Of a stretch of DNA of 64,000 nt, positions 44,529 to 56,296 are shown one piece after another; position 1 is the stretch's first letter; each line of letters starts with the position of its first letter. Under the pieces are notes generated by a model. That model did no database searches. It was not told the origin of the DNA and saw only the letters and a list, made by a program, of their open reading frames with translations. The position numbers were made by a program, and so were the translations under genes. Source of the stretch: Fomes fomentarius (taxonomy: Eukaryota; Basidiomycota; Agaricomycetes; Polyporales; Polyporaceae); the NCBI GenBank assembly GCA_022606135.1, contig JABYQN010000011.1:1860001-1924000 (forward strand), written 5' to 3'.

Positions 44529-46376
44529 GCTTGTCCTTCTGGATGGTTGAAGACGACGTAGATGCGTGCGACGCTCTCGATAAGACCCAGAAATGCCCCA
44601 GATATGAACGATCCAGACTCAAGAGAGGACAAAGTCAAAGTCAAACCTCGGCGTTGCGGACGCCGGAGATGTTCCTACAATGTAGGAGCCTATCAGCAAG
44701 CCCGCCAATCAAGAGACGCCGAACCCAAGGTCAACAAGCAGCGGTGAGCTCCAGCCTATGATTATCGAGAGAAACATGAGGCCCCAGCGACGAGCGTGAT
44801 GAGGAGGTCCAAGAGCACTCGGAGGAGGAAGATTATTGGCGAGTACTAGCTAGTGTTGGGTGACGTTCCTCCCAGGCGGCGTGACGCCCATGCGAACTCG
44901 AACGCCCAATTTCTTGTTTGGTTCTTTCCAGGTTCCTTCATCATCATAATCGACTAAGTAGTAGGGCAACACCGCGAAAGATAACACATCCTCACCAGTA
45001 TGAAGGCACAGCGAACGTCGTGTGTGTCTCTGCCTGAGTACACCGAAACGAAGGTTCGTCAGCTCGGACTCGTGCTGGAAGCTTGTTAACGTTGAACGTT
45101 GAAGGTTAGAACCGGGGAGAGGTTAAACTTCCTTTCCACCGAGGCCCGGCTTAATTCAACCAACTCCAAGCTTGCAGCCTTTCTTTCCTAGCGCAGGACC
45201 AATCTTGCGTTGTATGACTCTCACTGTGGACAGTGGGAGCCAGCGCGAAGTACAAGCATGTAGATGCACATGCGACTCCTGGACTGCCTTCACGCATCGT
45301 ATGCCAAAGTACACTTCAAACGCGCGACTCGGACCAAGTAGACTTGTCATCACAACGCTTACGTCTACATTGTCGCATCCGGATACCAGCTCGGGGCGCA
45401 TTCGCCTCCTCGCTGCCAGTGCCCACAACTGCTCTGATATAATCTGATCCCAGTGTTAGCGCACTGCATGAAGCTGGATATGGCACGTCAGAGCTCACTG
45501 AACAACACACTTTGCAGAGGTCAGACACCCATTGTCGCGCCGTGTCGCCGGTGTACAACTCGACAATGCAAATCCGCTGTGGGCTGTAAAACACCGGACG
45601 ATTACCCGACACGTCGGGGCTACGCCATCTTCCGTGGCTTCCCTCGCGCGATCCGTCGCGCTTGACACGGTATGTATTTAATGTGGTGAAGTTCCAGGGT
45701 TGATAATCGAATTGTCAAACGTCTCCATGACTCATAGCGACATGCATGTCTACAGGGCTTCTGGGAAGATATCGCTTCCTCGCTACCTGGCATAATACTT
45801 TCGATATCGAAGTCTTCAAATTCGTGTTCTGTGCCACGCTCGGTCTTTGCGGCGACAAACTCAGCAGTCAAACGCACGAGCTGCCAAGCCGTTCAACTTC
45901 TCGCTAGCATCTCAGCCCTCACCTCACAGTGGCGCATATTGCGCCCTATAAGGGCTGGCAAAGGTTGTACCATGCTTGGGTCTTCCCTGTAGGTGATGAC
46001 ATCGGTTATATACGTTTCGACATCTGATAATTACTCCTGGGACGCAATCGGAGGCGGACAACTAATCTGTGCTCTTCTCTGCAACTGGGTTACCTGACGG
46101 TCTTTCCCGCACGTCGGCGCGATGCTGAACGGCCCAAAGACACCAGTGCGACAGCAGCTCGTTCGTTCCCTGTCCGCTCCCGCAAATCGTTTCATACTCC
46201 GCGTCCGCGATACCGGAGTGCTGACAATGATGGGTACTTCACCTTCGCGGCGTCAGAAGCGCTCAGCGCATGACGCCCCCTGAAGCTAACCACTAGGGGG
46301 ACGCTGCGAGCATGTCCAAACTACCCGAAACTCACTTGGCGAGACTGACCGCAAGAGCACCCAGCAGCGAACAAGG
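44529..46376. other. Intergenic; possible unresolved exons near 44500-44870
   Basis: On the minus strand 44500-44644 encodes a hydrophobic, protein-like stretch (SFISGAFLGLIESVARIYVV) and 44770-44860 another (SPIIFLLRVLLDLLITLVAG), but I could not join them into a gene. The rest, to the hydrophobin promoter, shows nothing recognisable. Confidence 0.3.
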
Positions 46377-46384
46377 TATAAAGG
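46377..46384 (+). promoter_or_regulatory. TATA box of hydrophobin 1
   Basis: TATAAAGG about 130 bp before the ATG at 46512. Confidence 0.55.
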
Positions 46385-46511
46385 CCGAAGCCCCATCGAC
46401 CGCAGTCTTCAGCGAAGTCCTTCACGCTACCCACGTTCATTCCAGTCTCCTCACCGTAGCCTCGTCTACGCTTCTCACCAACCCTTCCACTCCTTCCACA
46501 CAGTATTCGTC

Positions 46512-46983
46512 ATGTTCTCCAAGCTCGCCATCTACACCACCGCGGTCTTCTCCGTCCTTGCGGTCGCCACTCCCCTCCCCACGGACGGGGGCGCCCCGCC
46601 GTCCTGCAGCACCGGACCCGTCCAATGCTGCAACAGCATCGTGCATCATAACGACTCCTCCTATAACTTCATCTTCGGTCTGCTTGGGCTCGTGCTCGAC
46701 GACGTCGACGCCTACGTCGGCTTCAATTGCAATCCGATTGAAGTCATTTCCGTCCTCAGCGGTAACGCTTGGTACGTACCCCCCACCGTCTTGACTCTCC
46801 TCTACGTCCAGCTATGTCTGACCGTATATGTAATTATAGCGCTTCCAATGCTGTTTGCTGCCAGAACAACGCTTTTGGTACGCTCTAGCCTCATCATTTA
46901 GTGACTGATATGTCGTAAATCAATGCTGACTAGGCCTTTTAGGCGGTGGCATCGGCATTGGCTGTATTCCCGTCACTCTTTGA
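46512..46983 (+). CDS. Class I hydrophobin, 115 aa
   Basis: Exons 46512-46771, 46840-46877, 46934-46983; introns of 68 and 56 nt, total 348 nt. A signal peptide covers about residues 1-20 (FSKLAIYTTAVFSVLAVA). The eight cysteines follow the class I pattern: C32-x6-C39-C40-x32-C73-x13-C87-x5-C93-C94-x15-C110-x5-end, giving four disulfides in the mature protein. Hydrophobins are secreted and assemble at water-air interfaces to coat aerial hyphae and fruiting bodies. Introns at the fourth Cys loop and after the second Cys-Cys pair match typical agaricomycete hydrophobin genes. A second hydrophobin lies 4.5 kb downstream, beyond the Kelch gene. Confidence 0.9.
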
Positions 46984-47307
46984 GTGGGATTAGCAGTTCG
47001 TCAACGGGGCACTCGACGCTTGGCAGGGCGAGTGACGGACACACTCAGACCTTCCAGGACCCTTCAGTAGCAAAAACCCGTAATTGGCACACTACATGTA
47101 TCCCCGACGGCCTTCCCCGGCTATATAATGTGATCACTTCGCCATCCGTAGTGGAAGTCAGATTAGATTAGACACTGGTGCTGTGATAAGATTAGATCCA
47201 TCAAGCAGAACCACCTTCAAGCCTGTGATCTTGCCTCTCGCCAATCCCTACTACATATCGTTCATTCAACTTGTCACGAATCAGAACATCTGCCGATTAG
47301 CCCGCTT

Positions 47308-50175
47308 ATGGCCAAGAAGAAGGGAAAGGTTGTATCCAAGGCCTCTGCGAAAGCCGCAAAGAAAGCCAAGGTCGCACAGAAGATCGAGCGTAAGGAGAAG
47401 AAGAAAGTGACCAAGAGCAAGGACGAGTTCGAGGACGACGACCAGGACCTTGAGAGTATCCTCGACAAGGTGAGTGTCTCTCAGACTCCCTCTACTTCCT
47501 CCAGTACTTGTCGCATGCACTCGGAGTTGAGATGGGCGCGGTCAGTAGATCCAAAGAGAATGGGAGGAATCACATAAGGTCACCGAGGAGCTGGTAGAAG
47601 GACCGCCGAGCAGACGAGCGAACGCGACCCTCACTCCATGTCCGAACGGAAACCATCTGTGGTGCATTGGAGGGGAGTTTTTCAGCGACGACGGCAAGGC
47701 AGTGAGTCTTGCTTTCCCATGCGTCCTCCTGTACAGTCCATCCGACTCTGCTCTCGTAGTACTTCTACAGCGATGTCTTCCGATACTCTCCAGAGAAGGT
47801 ACGATCCCTCATCCCGCTTTCATGTTGTCAATACCCTTCATCCCGGTATCTCTGGCCGAACAGAACGAATGGCGGAAGTTCGTCTCCCCAACTTGCCCAG
47901 GTCCCCGTTCTGCGCATGCGGTAGTCGCGACACCCGCGGGGGGAGGAAAACTCTACCTCTTCGGTACGTCTACCCCGCATATAATAGTAATCACGCTACT
48001 GAAGTTGTGGAATGCGTTATCTAGGTGGAGAGTTCTCTTCGTTGTACCAGAACTCGTTCCATCATTACCGTGATTTCTGGTGCTTCGACATCTCGACGCA
48101 CAGTTGGGAGCGGATCGAGACCAAGGTCCGACCAACAGCGCGCTCGGGTCATCGGTACGTGTTACTGCACGAAAGTCATCCCGCCGTCTAGCACGGAGCT
48201 GATGAGATCTGTAGGATGGCGATGTGGAAACACTATATCGTGCTTTTCGGCGGGTTTTACGACCCTGGGATCAAGAGTGATTCGTCTTGATCTGTTCAAT
48301 TCGATGCATCGTACTAAGGTTCCGATCACCACAGCGAACTATCTAAACGATCTATGGATATTCGACACGCAAGAGTACAAGTGGAAGCAGATAGATTTCA
48401 AGGATGCCGATCGCAAACCATCGTGTGTCCTAGCACCCTCCCATCCAGTCACCAGAAGCTGACCCCGTTCCGATGCAGACCACGAAGCGGGTTCTCTTTT
48501 CTGCCCGCACCCGAAGGTATTCTTCTGCATGGAGGATACTGCAAGGAGTACGTGAAGGGCCAACGACCGGTCGGTGTGATGCTCGATGATACATGGTTCC
48601 TCCGGTCCGTACACAGTCACACGACCTCCGGCCTACTCATGCAGCCTGACAAACGTCTCTTCGGTAGAATGACGCTGAACACGCCGGAGACCTCCGTCGT
48701 AACTGGGAGCAAGTCCTCCGGTGATCCGCTAACGCTCAAATGGGAGCGACGGAAGAAGCCGTCCACGGCATACGCGCCCTCGCTCCGCTCCGGGTGCACG
48801 ATGGCGCTCTGGAGCGTGAAGAACATCGGTGTGCTCTTTGGCGGCGTGACGGACGAGGACACGGGCGAGGAGACGATGGAGAGCATCTTCCATAACGACT
48901 TGTATGGAATCCAGATCGCCGGCAATGGCCGTTGGGTGTCAATGCTGCTGAAGAGACCGAAGAAGAAGGGCGGAGCACAGAAAAAGAAGGTCCAGGTGCA
49001 GCACCAGAGGAGGGGCCCGGAGGATGAGGAGGACGAGCGAGAGTTCGACGACGGAGAGGAAGGAAGCGGGGACGAGGGCGATACCAAGGTCAGTACCGTA
49101 TGATTTGCCATCCACTGTACTGACCTAGTGCGTGTGTAGGATGAGAATTCGCAGAAAGCGAGCAGACCTGCCCCTTCAAAAGCAAGTGAACAACCGGAGG
49201 ACGAGGTCGACCCTGATGACCCGATGCTGACGGTGCCTCTTCCACGATACAACGCAATGCTCGCAGTCCTACGCAACACGCTCTACATGTGCGTTTCACC
49301 CGCGCGATTCTATATTCATGCAACACTGACCAAGTGTGATCATGACTAGCTACGGAGGCATCTTTGAACGAGGCTCTCGCGAGTACACACTCGACGACTT
49401 CTACTCTCTCGCGCTCGACAAACTGGACCGATATGTCTGTCTCAAACCCTCGGAACTGGACATCGCAGACGGCGACGACGCGAGTAGCAGCGAAGACTCG
49501 GAGGACGACTCAGACGACAACGACTCAGACGACGGTGACGATGAGGCGCAGCGCGACGAAACGGAGAGCGTCACGGTCGTTGGAGAGGATGAAGAGAAGG
49601 AGAAGGAGAAGGAGGTGGAAGTGCTTGAGCCCATCGCTGAGGAGGACAAGGTGCGCGCTGGGGTCGCGATAACTTTCAGCCAACTGAGTGTTACTGAACA
49701 TGCATGGGAAACGGTAGAATGCGCTGCGGGAGAAGGCTGCCGCATTTATGGGCGTGGCGAAGGATGCCACGAGGTCTCCAGAAGACGTTATCAGCACCCC
49801 TCTGCCGGGCGAGACTCTCGCAATGTTCTATGCTCGTTCCCGTGAGTTCGTTCCTTGCTGCGCTCTTGGGATGAGCGCGCGCTGATCGGATTTCAGGGGA
49901 ATACTGGGCCGGGAAGGCGTTTGGGACCAGCGACAATCGTGGCAAGATGCTACGGAGGGATGGTTTTGCCCTTGCTGAAGAGCGGTATGGTGAGTAAACC
50001 GACCTCCTTCCCACCGGCCTGTCATCAATTAATCCTTCGTCTAGCGGAGTACAAGCCTATCCTAGAGGAGGTGGAGAGGATTCTGGCCGAGGCTGGGTTG
50101 GACGAAGAGGAGATGCGGAAAGGCGCGGCTGCCGGTCCGCAAGGAGCGAGCGGACAGAGCAGGAATCGTCGATGA
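47308..50175 (+). CDS. kel3: Kelch-repeat protein with C-terminal DUF4110 (KEL3 / KLHDC4 type), 713 aa
   Basis: Thirteen exons: 47308-47469, 47549-47701, 47760-47798, 47864-47963, 48025-48154, 48215-48276, 48335-48422, 48479-49088, 49140-49288, 49350-49650, 49718-49841, 49897-49989, 50045-50175; total 2142 nt. It begins with a Lys-rich tail (MAKKKGKVVSKASAKAAKKA). Kelch blades follow: LWCIGGEFFSDDGKAYFYSD, GPRSAHAVVATPAGGGKLYL, ARSGHRMAMWKHYIVLFGGF, LNDLWIFDTQEYKWKQ, RSGFSFLPAPEGILLHGGY and YGGIFERGSREYTLDDFYSL. Two acidic stretches separate the blades from the C-terminal region FYARSREYWA, typical of the domain following Kelch in this family. The protein is expected in nucleus or cytosol as a scaffold; its exact role is not established. 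The 39-nt third exon is supported by the blade pattern. Confidence 0.85.
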
Positions 50176-51388
50176 TGTACAGGTTGGATTGCGACGGCCG
50201 TGCGTACTGTGTACATGCTGGGTATTCAGTCTAATAGCTCGAAGTAATAGAGCGTCTTAGTCGATTAACTTGTGCAACTACTGTAAACACTATATTTTCC
50301 ATATGACTACAGTGCGGGAAGACCAAGTGTGTACATCGACGATAAATTATATCGGAAGTGAGTGATCGTAGAATATTGACCAGCCTGACGCATCAGTAGT
50401 GAGGCCAAGAGACATCGTACATTCAACACGGCACGGCAGTCCTCGATATTGTCGGGACAAGATTCGCAACACACGTGGGGGTCGAAGAAGACAATGACTG
50501 ATACAACTATTTTATACGTCCATTTATCAGGCCTCTGTACGTTCTGTCGCTGTTGACTCTGTAGGGCTCGGCCGACATCCAACTTTGGCTGGCGGTTCAC
50601 TGCTGCTGTATACGAATTCATACACTACACTGACAAGAACTCTCGCAGCGCCCGAGTCGTCGGCCATACTCGGTCCTTTTTGTCTGTGGTGGTTGCTGAC
50701 GATATAGTCGGGCGTCCAAGTATGTTCCGTTCCATTCATGACGAGCGGATCACAGCACATTCGCAACACGAACGTCAAATTCGTGCGCTGCAACTTGCTC
50801 GAATGAAGTAACCAGATTTACTATTAAATGACTGACGTTTGGAAGCCCCACCCAGCTCCGTACAGCGTTTGGGAGTCGACTGGTCACCATATCCGATTTG
50901 ACGTCAAGAGTCGCGTCAATGAAGCCTTCAATACCATTCAACGTCGGCCTGCTCACATACTGCACCATCGTTTTAGGACAGGATGACGCTCATAATTCCG
51001 GTGGCTCTCGTGATGCCTTCAAGTTAGATTGACACAGTGAACGCGTGTTCCCAGCTCAGCCTAATGCTCCTGATACGGAGGAATATGATAGCGGTGCTGC
51101 AGACATACTTACACGTCATGCAGATGGAAGAGGAAACTCGTCACAATCGACAGGACTTCAACGCTTCCAGCTGCGCGACCCTACAACAGAACATGGCTTT
51201 CGCAGACGCCTATAACGACACGGCAAAGGGAAAGTACTGACCGTGGCGTGAATAGCGCGTCAAGTCCAGGAGCTCCCAAGACAACGGGCTCAGACTCATC
51301 CCGCCCATGCAATGGCATAACTCCGGCGGTGAAAGCAAGAACGGAAAATGACCAGCGCACACAGAACGATGGCCGCTGGGTGGAACGG
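50176..51388. other. Intergenic, no gene seen
   Basis: Short AT-richer frames only. The last 100 bp are the hydrophobin 2 promoter. Confidence 0.4.
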
Positions 51389-51396
51389 TATAAAAG
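51389..51396 (+). promoter_or_regulatory. TATA box of hydrophobin 2
   Basis: TATAAAAG, 92 bp before the ATG at 51481; stronger than the box of hydrophobin 1. Confidence 0.6.
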
Positions 51397-51480
51397 GGAG
51401 ACGGGAGCCATACAACTTTCCTCAGACCGAACAAGTTCTCCTTCGCTCCCAAAGCTCACCCAGCCTCAGACAACAGCATC

Positions 51481-51961
51481 ATGATGTTCTCTCGCCCTCT
51501 TGTTCTCGCCATGACCGCCATGCCCCTCCTTGCGGCTGCCACCCCTGTCGATATCAAGGCGCGCGGCGATGGCACCTGCAACACCGGTCCCGTTCAGTGC
51601 TGCAACACCACTGCGACGGTGCGTTAGGCTCGTTATTGAGCATATGCCCCCATATAAATACGTTTGCTGGGCTCACAGCTCCATCTACTTGCACACAGGC
51701 GGGCTCGGCCGCAGGCTCTGCCATCCTAGGCCTCCTTGGCATTGTCTTGCAGGACCTCAACCTCCTCCTCGGCCTGAGCTGCTCCCCGATCAGCGTTATT
51801 GGGGCGGGCTTGGCGGCAGCTGCAGTGCGCAGACCGTGTGCTGCCAGGACAACAGCCATGTACGTCATGCATTGCTTTGCCATGTGGTTAGGCTGTATCT
51901 AACTTACTTCCGTCTTTAGGGCAGCCTGATTTCCATTGGCTGCATCCCCATTCAGCTCTAA
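51481..51961 (+). CDS. Class I hydrophobin with a one-base frame break
   Basis: Exons 51481-51618, 51699-51859, 51920-51961; introns of 80 and 60 nt, GT-AG, both phase 0. A signal peptide (VLAMTAMPLLAAA), then CNTGPVQCC, a hydrophobic middle (AILGLLGIVLQDLNLLLG), SCSPISVIG, and in the next frame SCSAQTVCCQD, then ISIGCIPIQL. All eight cysteines are present, but exon 2 has 161 nt, one short of a multiple of three; the break sits in or next to the GGGG run at about 51800-51803. Without correction the protein loses its last four cysteines. Promoter, splice sites and codons are otherwise clean, so I favour a sequencing deletion over a dead gene, but cannot exclude the latter. Confidence 0.75.
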
Positions 51962-52965
51962 GCGTGGAGCATAGAGATGCTATGATAACTAGAGGACGGA
52001 GACAGTTTGAATTGATCCATGGTGATAGTACCAGTATGGAATTTGTGTGTACACGAAATTGAGATTTTGGTTGGAATCTGTCATGAGGGAGAAGATACTT
52101 GTGGGATACATACAGGAGTCTCCCTTTCGGTATGATCAGCCAAGTGCGAGTGAGAGTCAGTCATTCGAACAAGGTATGCATGACACCACCATCATCGCAA
52201 TAACCACTCCTCACTAGGTAATCGCGATGGTGAGGCGTCGGTGCCAATGCGGACATTGATATGCCTACTTGTACTTGTGGGGTGAGGTGTCATGGTACTA
52301 CACATACTACTAAGTGCTTGTGGCGAGAGACGTATTAGTGCTCGTGATCGAGTCTATGTATGTCGATAACTTTGAATGTCGCGGTTATCGGAGTAACTGG
52401 AATGGAGGTGACTGTAACGTAAAACGGTGCTGAAGACCAGCCCATTATCGCATGCGTGAAGAATCTTAAGACGTAGGCTCTCAATCTCCGTCGCCTTGGT
52501 GCTTGCTTCCATTGGACGTAGGGCCGACAGGAAAGGTGAGTGAGTGAATTAGGAAGAACTTAGTACTCATCGCTGGCGACACAGGTCCCTCGTTAGGCGC
52601 TGGAGGATATATATATACAGAAAGCGTTAGACGCAAAGACAGGCTTGCTCGATTCTATCTGAGCGAATTTGGTGCAGGTGTTTGTTTCCCAATGCAGGTG
52701 ATGCCGTAGTTCAGTCGACTCATCTGGAAGGCACCATAGAGAACATGAAAGGTGACGCGACAAGTATACAAGGGATCCTGAGCGCAGAAATGTTTTAGGA
52801 GCCCATCCCCCAAGGAAGACGAGACCCATCGACAAAGACTAGAAAAGTACCTCGATGGCGACAAAGGTCTTGCGCGTTAAGGCAACAACCTCAGTAGCCT
52901 TCGGATGAACCGTGCTATGAGAGCATGTCACCATCTCAGTTCGTTGTATCATGACGCACCTACAG
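51962..52965. other. Intergenic, no gene seen
   Basis: AT-richer sequence with a TATATATA run at 52610; no frame with support. Confidence 0.4.
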
Positions 52966-53839
52966 TCAGAACCCGAGCTCATCTAGCCACTGCTCAATTT
53001 TGACCAGCCCGTCCTGTCCTGCGACGGCCGCGTCGTCTCGCACCACCATCTTGTCCACATTGGGATCTGGCCACAGTCTGTTCTCCTTCTCCAGCGTTGC
53101 GCGCTCGCTTTTGGTGCACATGATCGCACACGGGAACCTGGGCTCGAAGTTGAACTCCGGCAGAGGGGTCGGAAGCAACTGGCTCGCAGCCGTGTTGGAT
53201 GGGGCGGGGAGATGAGGAGTAGTGCGGATGCGGGGTGCGAGGAGATGTAGGTCTGCGCGATGAGCGTACCGCCTGCGCGAGCAACGACGACGGGTGCGAA
53301 GGGTATCGCGAGTAGCCGTATGTGCGATGCGAGCTCTGTATGCACGCAGATTGTGAGTACGGTCCACCTCACGCACCCACCTACGACACCATTCTGCTTG
53401 CCGCATGCAGAGCCTCGTAGATTTCAATTGGAGAGAAGAAACTCACCCTTCTCGTAGTATTTCATCAATGCTTCCGAGGTCGAAACGCTCTCCGGGTGTC
53501 CCAAGTCGATCTCCAGACATGTATATCCTCGCTCAGCGAACCACGCCGCGCACCTGTCCATTCTTGATCCTAGCACTTCAAGTTCAATGTTCGGTGTCGC
53601 AGTCAACACAGGGTGACTAACCCTGTCTGTGAGCGGGTATCCCAACGACTTGCAGAGACGAAGACGAGAGGTGTGGGGGCTTCACGTGGTGCAGATGGTG
53701 GTGGTGTTCGCAGAAGGTGGGCGGTTGCTGTTGAACTTGAGGGTCTCGCAGCGTGCAGAAATATCCCGCCTAAGCTGAGCGCAGAGACCATGTGTGGGCG
53801 AGCCGCGCGGAGACGGCTTGCAGTATGTGCAAAGAACAT
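52966..53839 (-). CDS. Alpha/beta hydrolase-like protein, frame broken twice
   Basis: Exons 53839-53447 and 53335-52966, separated by a 111-nt intron. Parts fit a basidiomycete alpha/beta hydrolase-fold family: PLVFVSAS, then YPLTDRVSHPVLTATPNIEL, CAAWFAERGYTCLEIDLGHP, SHIRLLAIPFAPVVVARAGG, TLIAQTYISSHPASALLLIS, EFNFEPRFPCAIMCTKSE, VDKMVVRDDAAVAGQDGLVK and IEQWLDELGF at the end. Two one-base frame changes are needed: near 53642-53652 (after PLVFVSAS) and in a CCCC run near 53223-53226 (after LLLISPP). At the expected nucleophile elbow the sequence is ARAGG, without the usual serine, so catalysis is doubtful. Either a decayed gene or an affected assembly. Confidence 0.55.
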
Positions 53840-54052
53840 AGTGGTCAGGATCAAGTTGCAGGGATGCTCGGTGTCTGATGACGTCGAGCGCCTTGATACA
53901 ACGGCTCTTGAGGAACATGATTCGAATCCCGACACGGGCATTCGTTCATAACCTGTTCCTTATGGACGCCTCTAACAGTGGCACTTACACACAGAATCTT
54001 TTGAAGGTTGCAGTGCTTCTTAGATTCCGTATACATACGGTGAGTGTTGTTC

Positions 54053-54993
54053 TCAGTTGAATATTGCATTGACACCCATAACAGATGGCGTGAGTCGCTT
54101 CCTCTCCACTACCAGTGCCGAAACTAGAATATGGTCCACCACACGCAGTCCAAGAGGGTATATTCGAAGCGAAGCAGGTTGTGGCCGTAGTGAGTTGTCC
54201 TCACTGGCACCAGACTGGCATGAAAAGGCCGCTACCATCGGACCCGCCGGTCGCCCACTCTCGTCCATGAAATAGCACTGGTTCGCGTGATAGGTATGAG
54301 GTTCGACATTAGTAAATCCGAGAGAATGGCATACATATCTCATCGGGCTTTCTCTATGCCAACAGATTGCATGTTTTGGATCTTCGTCCCAGCGCCATTG
54401 CCAGACACGATCCTGCCAGTGAACGGAGTAAGCCAAAGCTTAGCCAATGCGAAGAGCCTCTAGTGTATCCCGCTTCTACTCACTTCCGCCTTCTTCCCAT
54501 CTCTCGACAGAACCCTATCCAAAGGCTTCTCTTGCCCGTACATGTTGATGACTGCTCTCTGAGATGAAATCCCCATTCTACATCAGGTCAGCGTCGCTGG
54601 AGTGCTTGGACGATAGTAGGGTCGTCCGACTTACTCGAACGAGCCCACAAAGCTTCCCTCCGCAGAATTGGCCTGCCCCCGCCGTACGACCGTGATGAAC
54701 GATGACGGCATGAAGCAGTTCATATGCACCGCGATATGGTACTGAACCTTCTGCGTAGTAGACAAATACGCGACCATCGCGTTGAACCCCAGCTGGCGAA
54801 ACCCGAGGACAACGACCGTCGGCCTGGTCAGCGCTGCGGGCCTTGTGCGCTCTTCGCTGTCCGATGTCGTGTCCGCCGCAGCAGTTACGGCAGCAACGGA
54901 TGTAGGCCTCGATACCAATGCAGAGGAGACGTCCGAACGCGAACGGGAGAGATTGGAGAAAGCCGGTCTACGTCTGACGACTCGCGGACGCAT
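54053..54993 (-). CDS. DUF6593-like protein, one frame break
   Basis: Exons 54993-54635, 54577-54484, 54438-54335, 54277-54053; introns of 57, 45 and 57 nt. The third intron has a perfect TACTAAT-type branch site. Parts: Ser/Thr/Ala-rich N-terminus; YHIAVHMNCFMPSSFITVVR; MGISSQRAVINMYGQEKPLD; LWLTPFTGR, then in the next frame VWQWRWDEDPKHAICWH; CYFMDESGRPAGPMVAAFSC; LRIYPLGLRVVDHILVSALV and VERKRL. The W-x-W, 'VA.F' and final 'D.IlVSaLvvERKR' pattern is what I remember for DUF6593. A one-base correction is needed near 54410-54416. Function is unknown; members are numerous in mushrooms. Confidence 0.6.
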
Positions 54994-55392
54994 GCTGGGA
55001 CTCGGATCAACGTCAGCTACTGAAGACGAGGATGGAAGTATGTAGGAACAGGGGCGGCAGAATTTTCATGCGAGAGCAGCAGTCTGAAGGTCGCACGAAG
55101 CTCCGCCGCTTATGACCTCACACGGGGCGAAGCTAGTTGGCAGGGAAGGGCGCTTAGAGACAGCCTCGTGCATGTCTTCGAGAACGTACAGGTTCTCGGT
55201 GAGACCGCTTTCTCACCGTGAATTGTATCCTGACGACATACTCACTTCTGCTAGGGTCTTCCTACAGTGGTTATTTGGGGTGATACGGAGGATCAATCAG
55301 GGTCCTGTCATAATTGCACCTTCAAGAGCACCTGAGAAAGGGTGCGCGTTGTGATCATACAGGAACAACGCAGCGCGTCCGATATATAGGTC

Positions 55393-55990
55393 TCACGCCA
55401 TCTCCTGGGGCTTGTCAATGAGCTTTACGCGACTTACCTGACCCTGTTTCAGGCGTTCTAGGCCCGCAGGGATGCCGTGTAGGCCGTGACGCAGGACTTC
55501 AAAGGGAACCGGCTACAGCCAGGCACGGTCAGTCCTCAACACAGGCCGGGAACCTGTTGTCTCGACATACCTCGATATCACCAGACTCCAACAACGCCGT
55601 AAGGCTTACCGAAACGTTCTCCCGATCTCCTCATTGAAAGGATAATAGAAGCCCCCACTCCCATCAACACCCTTCTGTGACCCCCTTATCTCCCTTCGTC
55701 AAATCGCCTGTTGGCGCGAGGGAGACGTTTAGGTGGCCCCGGGGAGCGGTGAGGGCTTACGAGACTCCGAGCGTGTCCGACAAGGATACGGTGTCAGACA
55801 CGATCTCGAAGTACGGATGCACAAATTCCCTGTCAAAGCCGACTGGGAACAGTGACAAGGGCGTCTGAATGATTCTCGACATCCATGTGACAAGGGGGTT
55901 CCGGACTTGTGACCTTAGCCCACACCTCCCGATGTTCCCTCCCTGCATCGTCAGTGACAGCTTACACGTACGCGCTGCAGTGGTGTGCAC
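55393..55990 (-). pseudogene. C-terminal remnant of a GroES-like zinc-type alcohol dehydrogenase
   Basis: The 3' end is clear: exon 55512-55393 after a 59-nt intron encodes PVPFEVLRHGLHGIPAGLER, LKQGQVSRVKLIDKPQEM, and the exon before it ends VSLTALLESGDIE. This matches the tail of GroES-like medium-chain dehydrogenases (substrate-binding end, '..LP.GL.GIPAGLERLK..VSGVKL..'). Upstream, pieces such as FVHPYFEIVSDTVSLSDTLG and ALTAPRGHLNVSLA also fit, but three in-frame stops (TAA near 55759, TGA near 55664 and 55634) interrupt them, and the N-terminal catalytic domain with zinc ligands is absent. It is a dead fragment unless unusual splicing rescues it. Confidence 0.5.
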
Positions 55991-56296
55991 TTATCCGTTC
56001 TTGACCTAGCACTGTGGCACGAGGCTCTGATCTCGGTGGCTGAAGTGCGGTGAAGTTGGCCTTACACAAAAGGTGGGTGAGCTATTCAATACAAAGCAGC
56101 ACAAATAAATACGATGACGGCAGCAGGGCACATGTCACGTTCAGGCGATGGATACCGAGGGGGTTTGTTGAGCATGAGCAGTTTCAGGATTTATCGAAGA
56201 AATTTCCTCCAAGAGAAGCAGGATGGCGCTCAAACTCGACTCGCTGGATTCTGCATCTCCTTCGCATACAAATCCGGAGTCCTAGGAAATCACGAG

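Noticed and set aside
48617..49279. Long antisense frame (220 codons)
   Set aside because: It mirrors the Glu/Asp-rich coding exons of the Kelch gene, which give Ser-rich antisense frames without stops.
53915..53935. A T-loop-like GATTCGAATCCC
   Set aside because: No cloverleaf can be drawn upstream and no CCA-side acceptor stem; probably chance in the leader region of the hydrolase-like gene.
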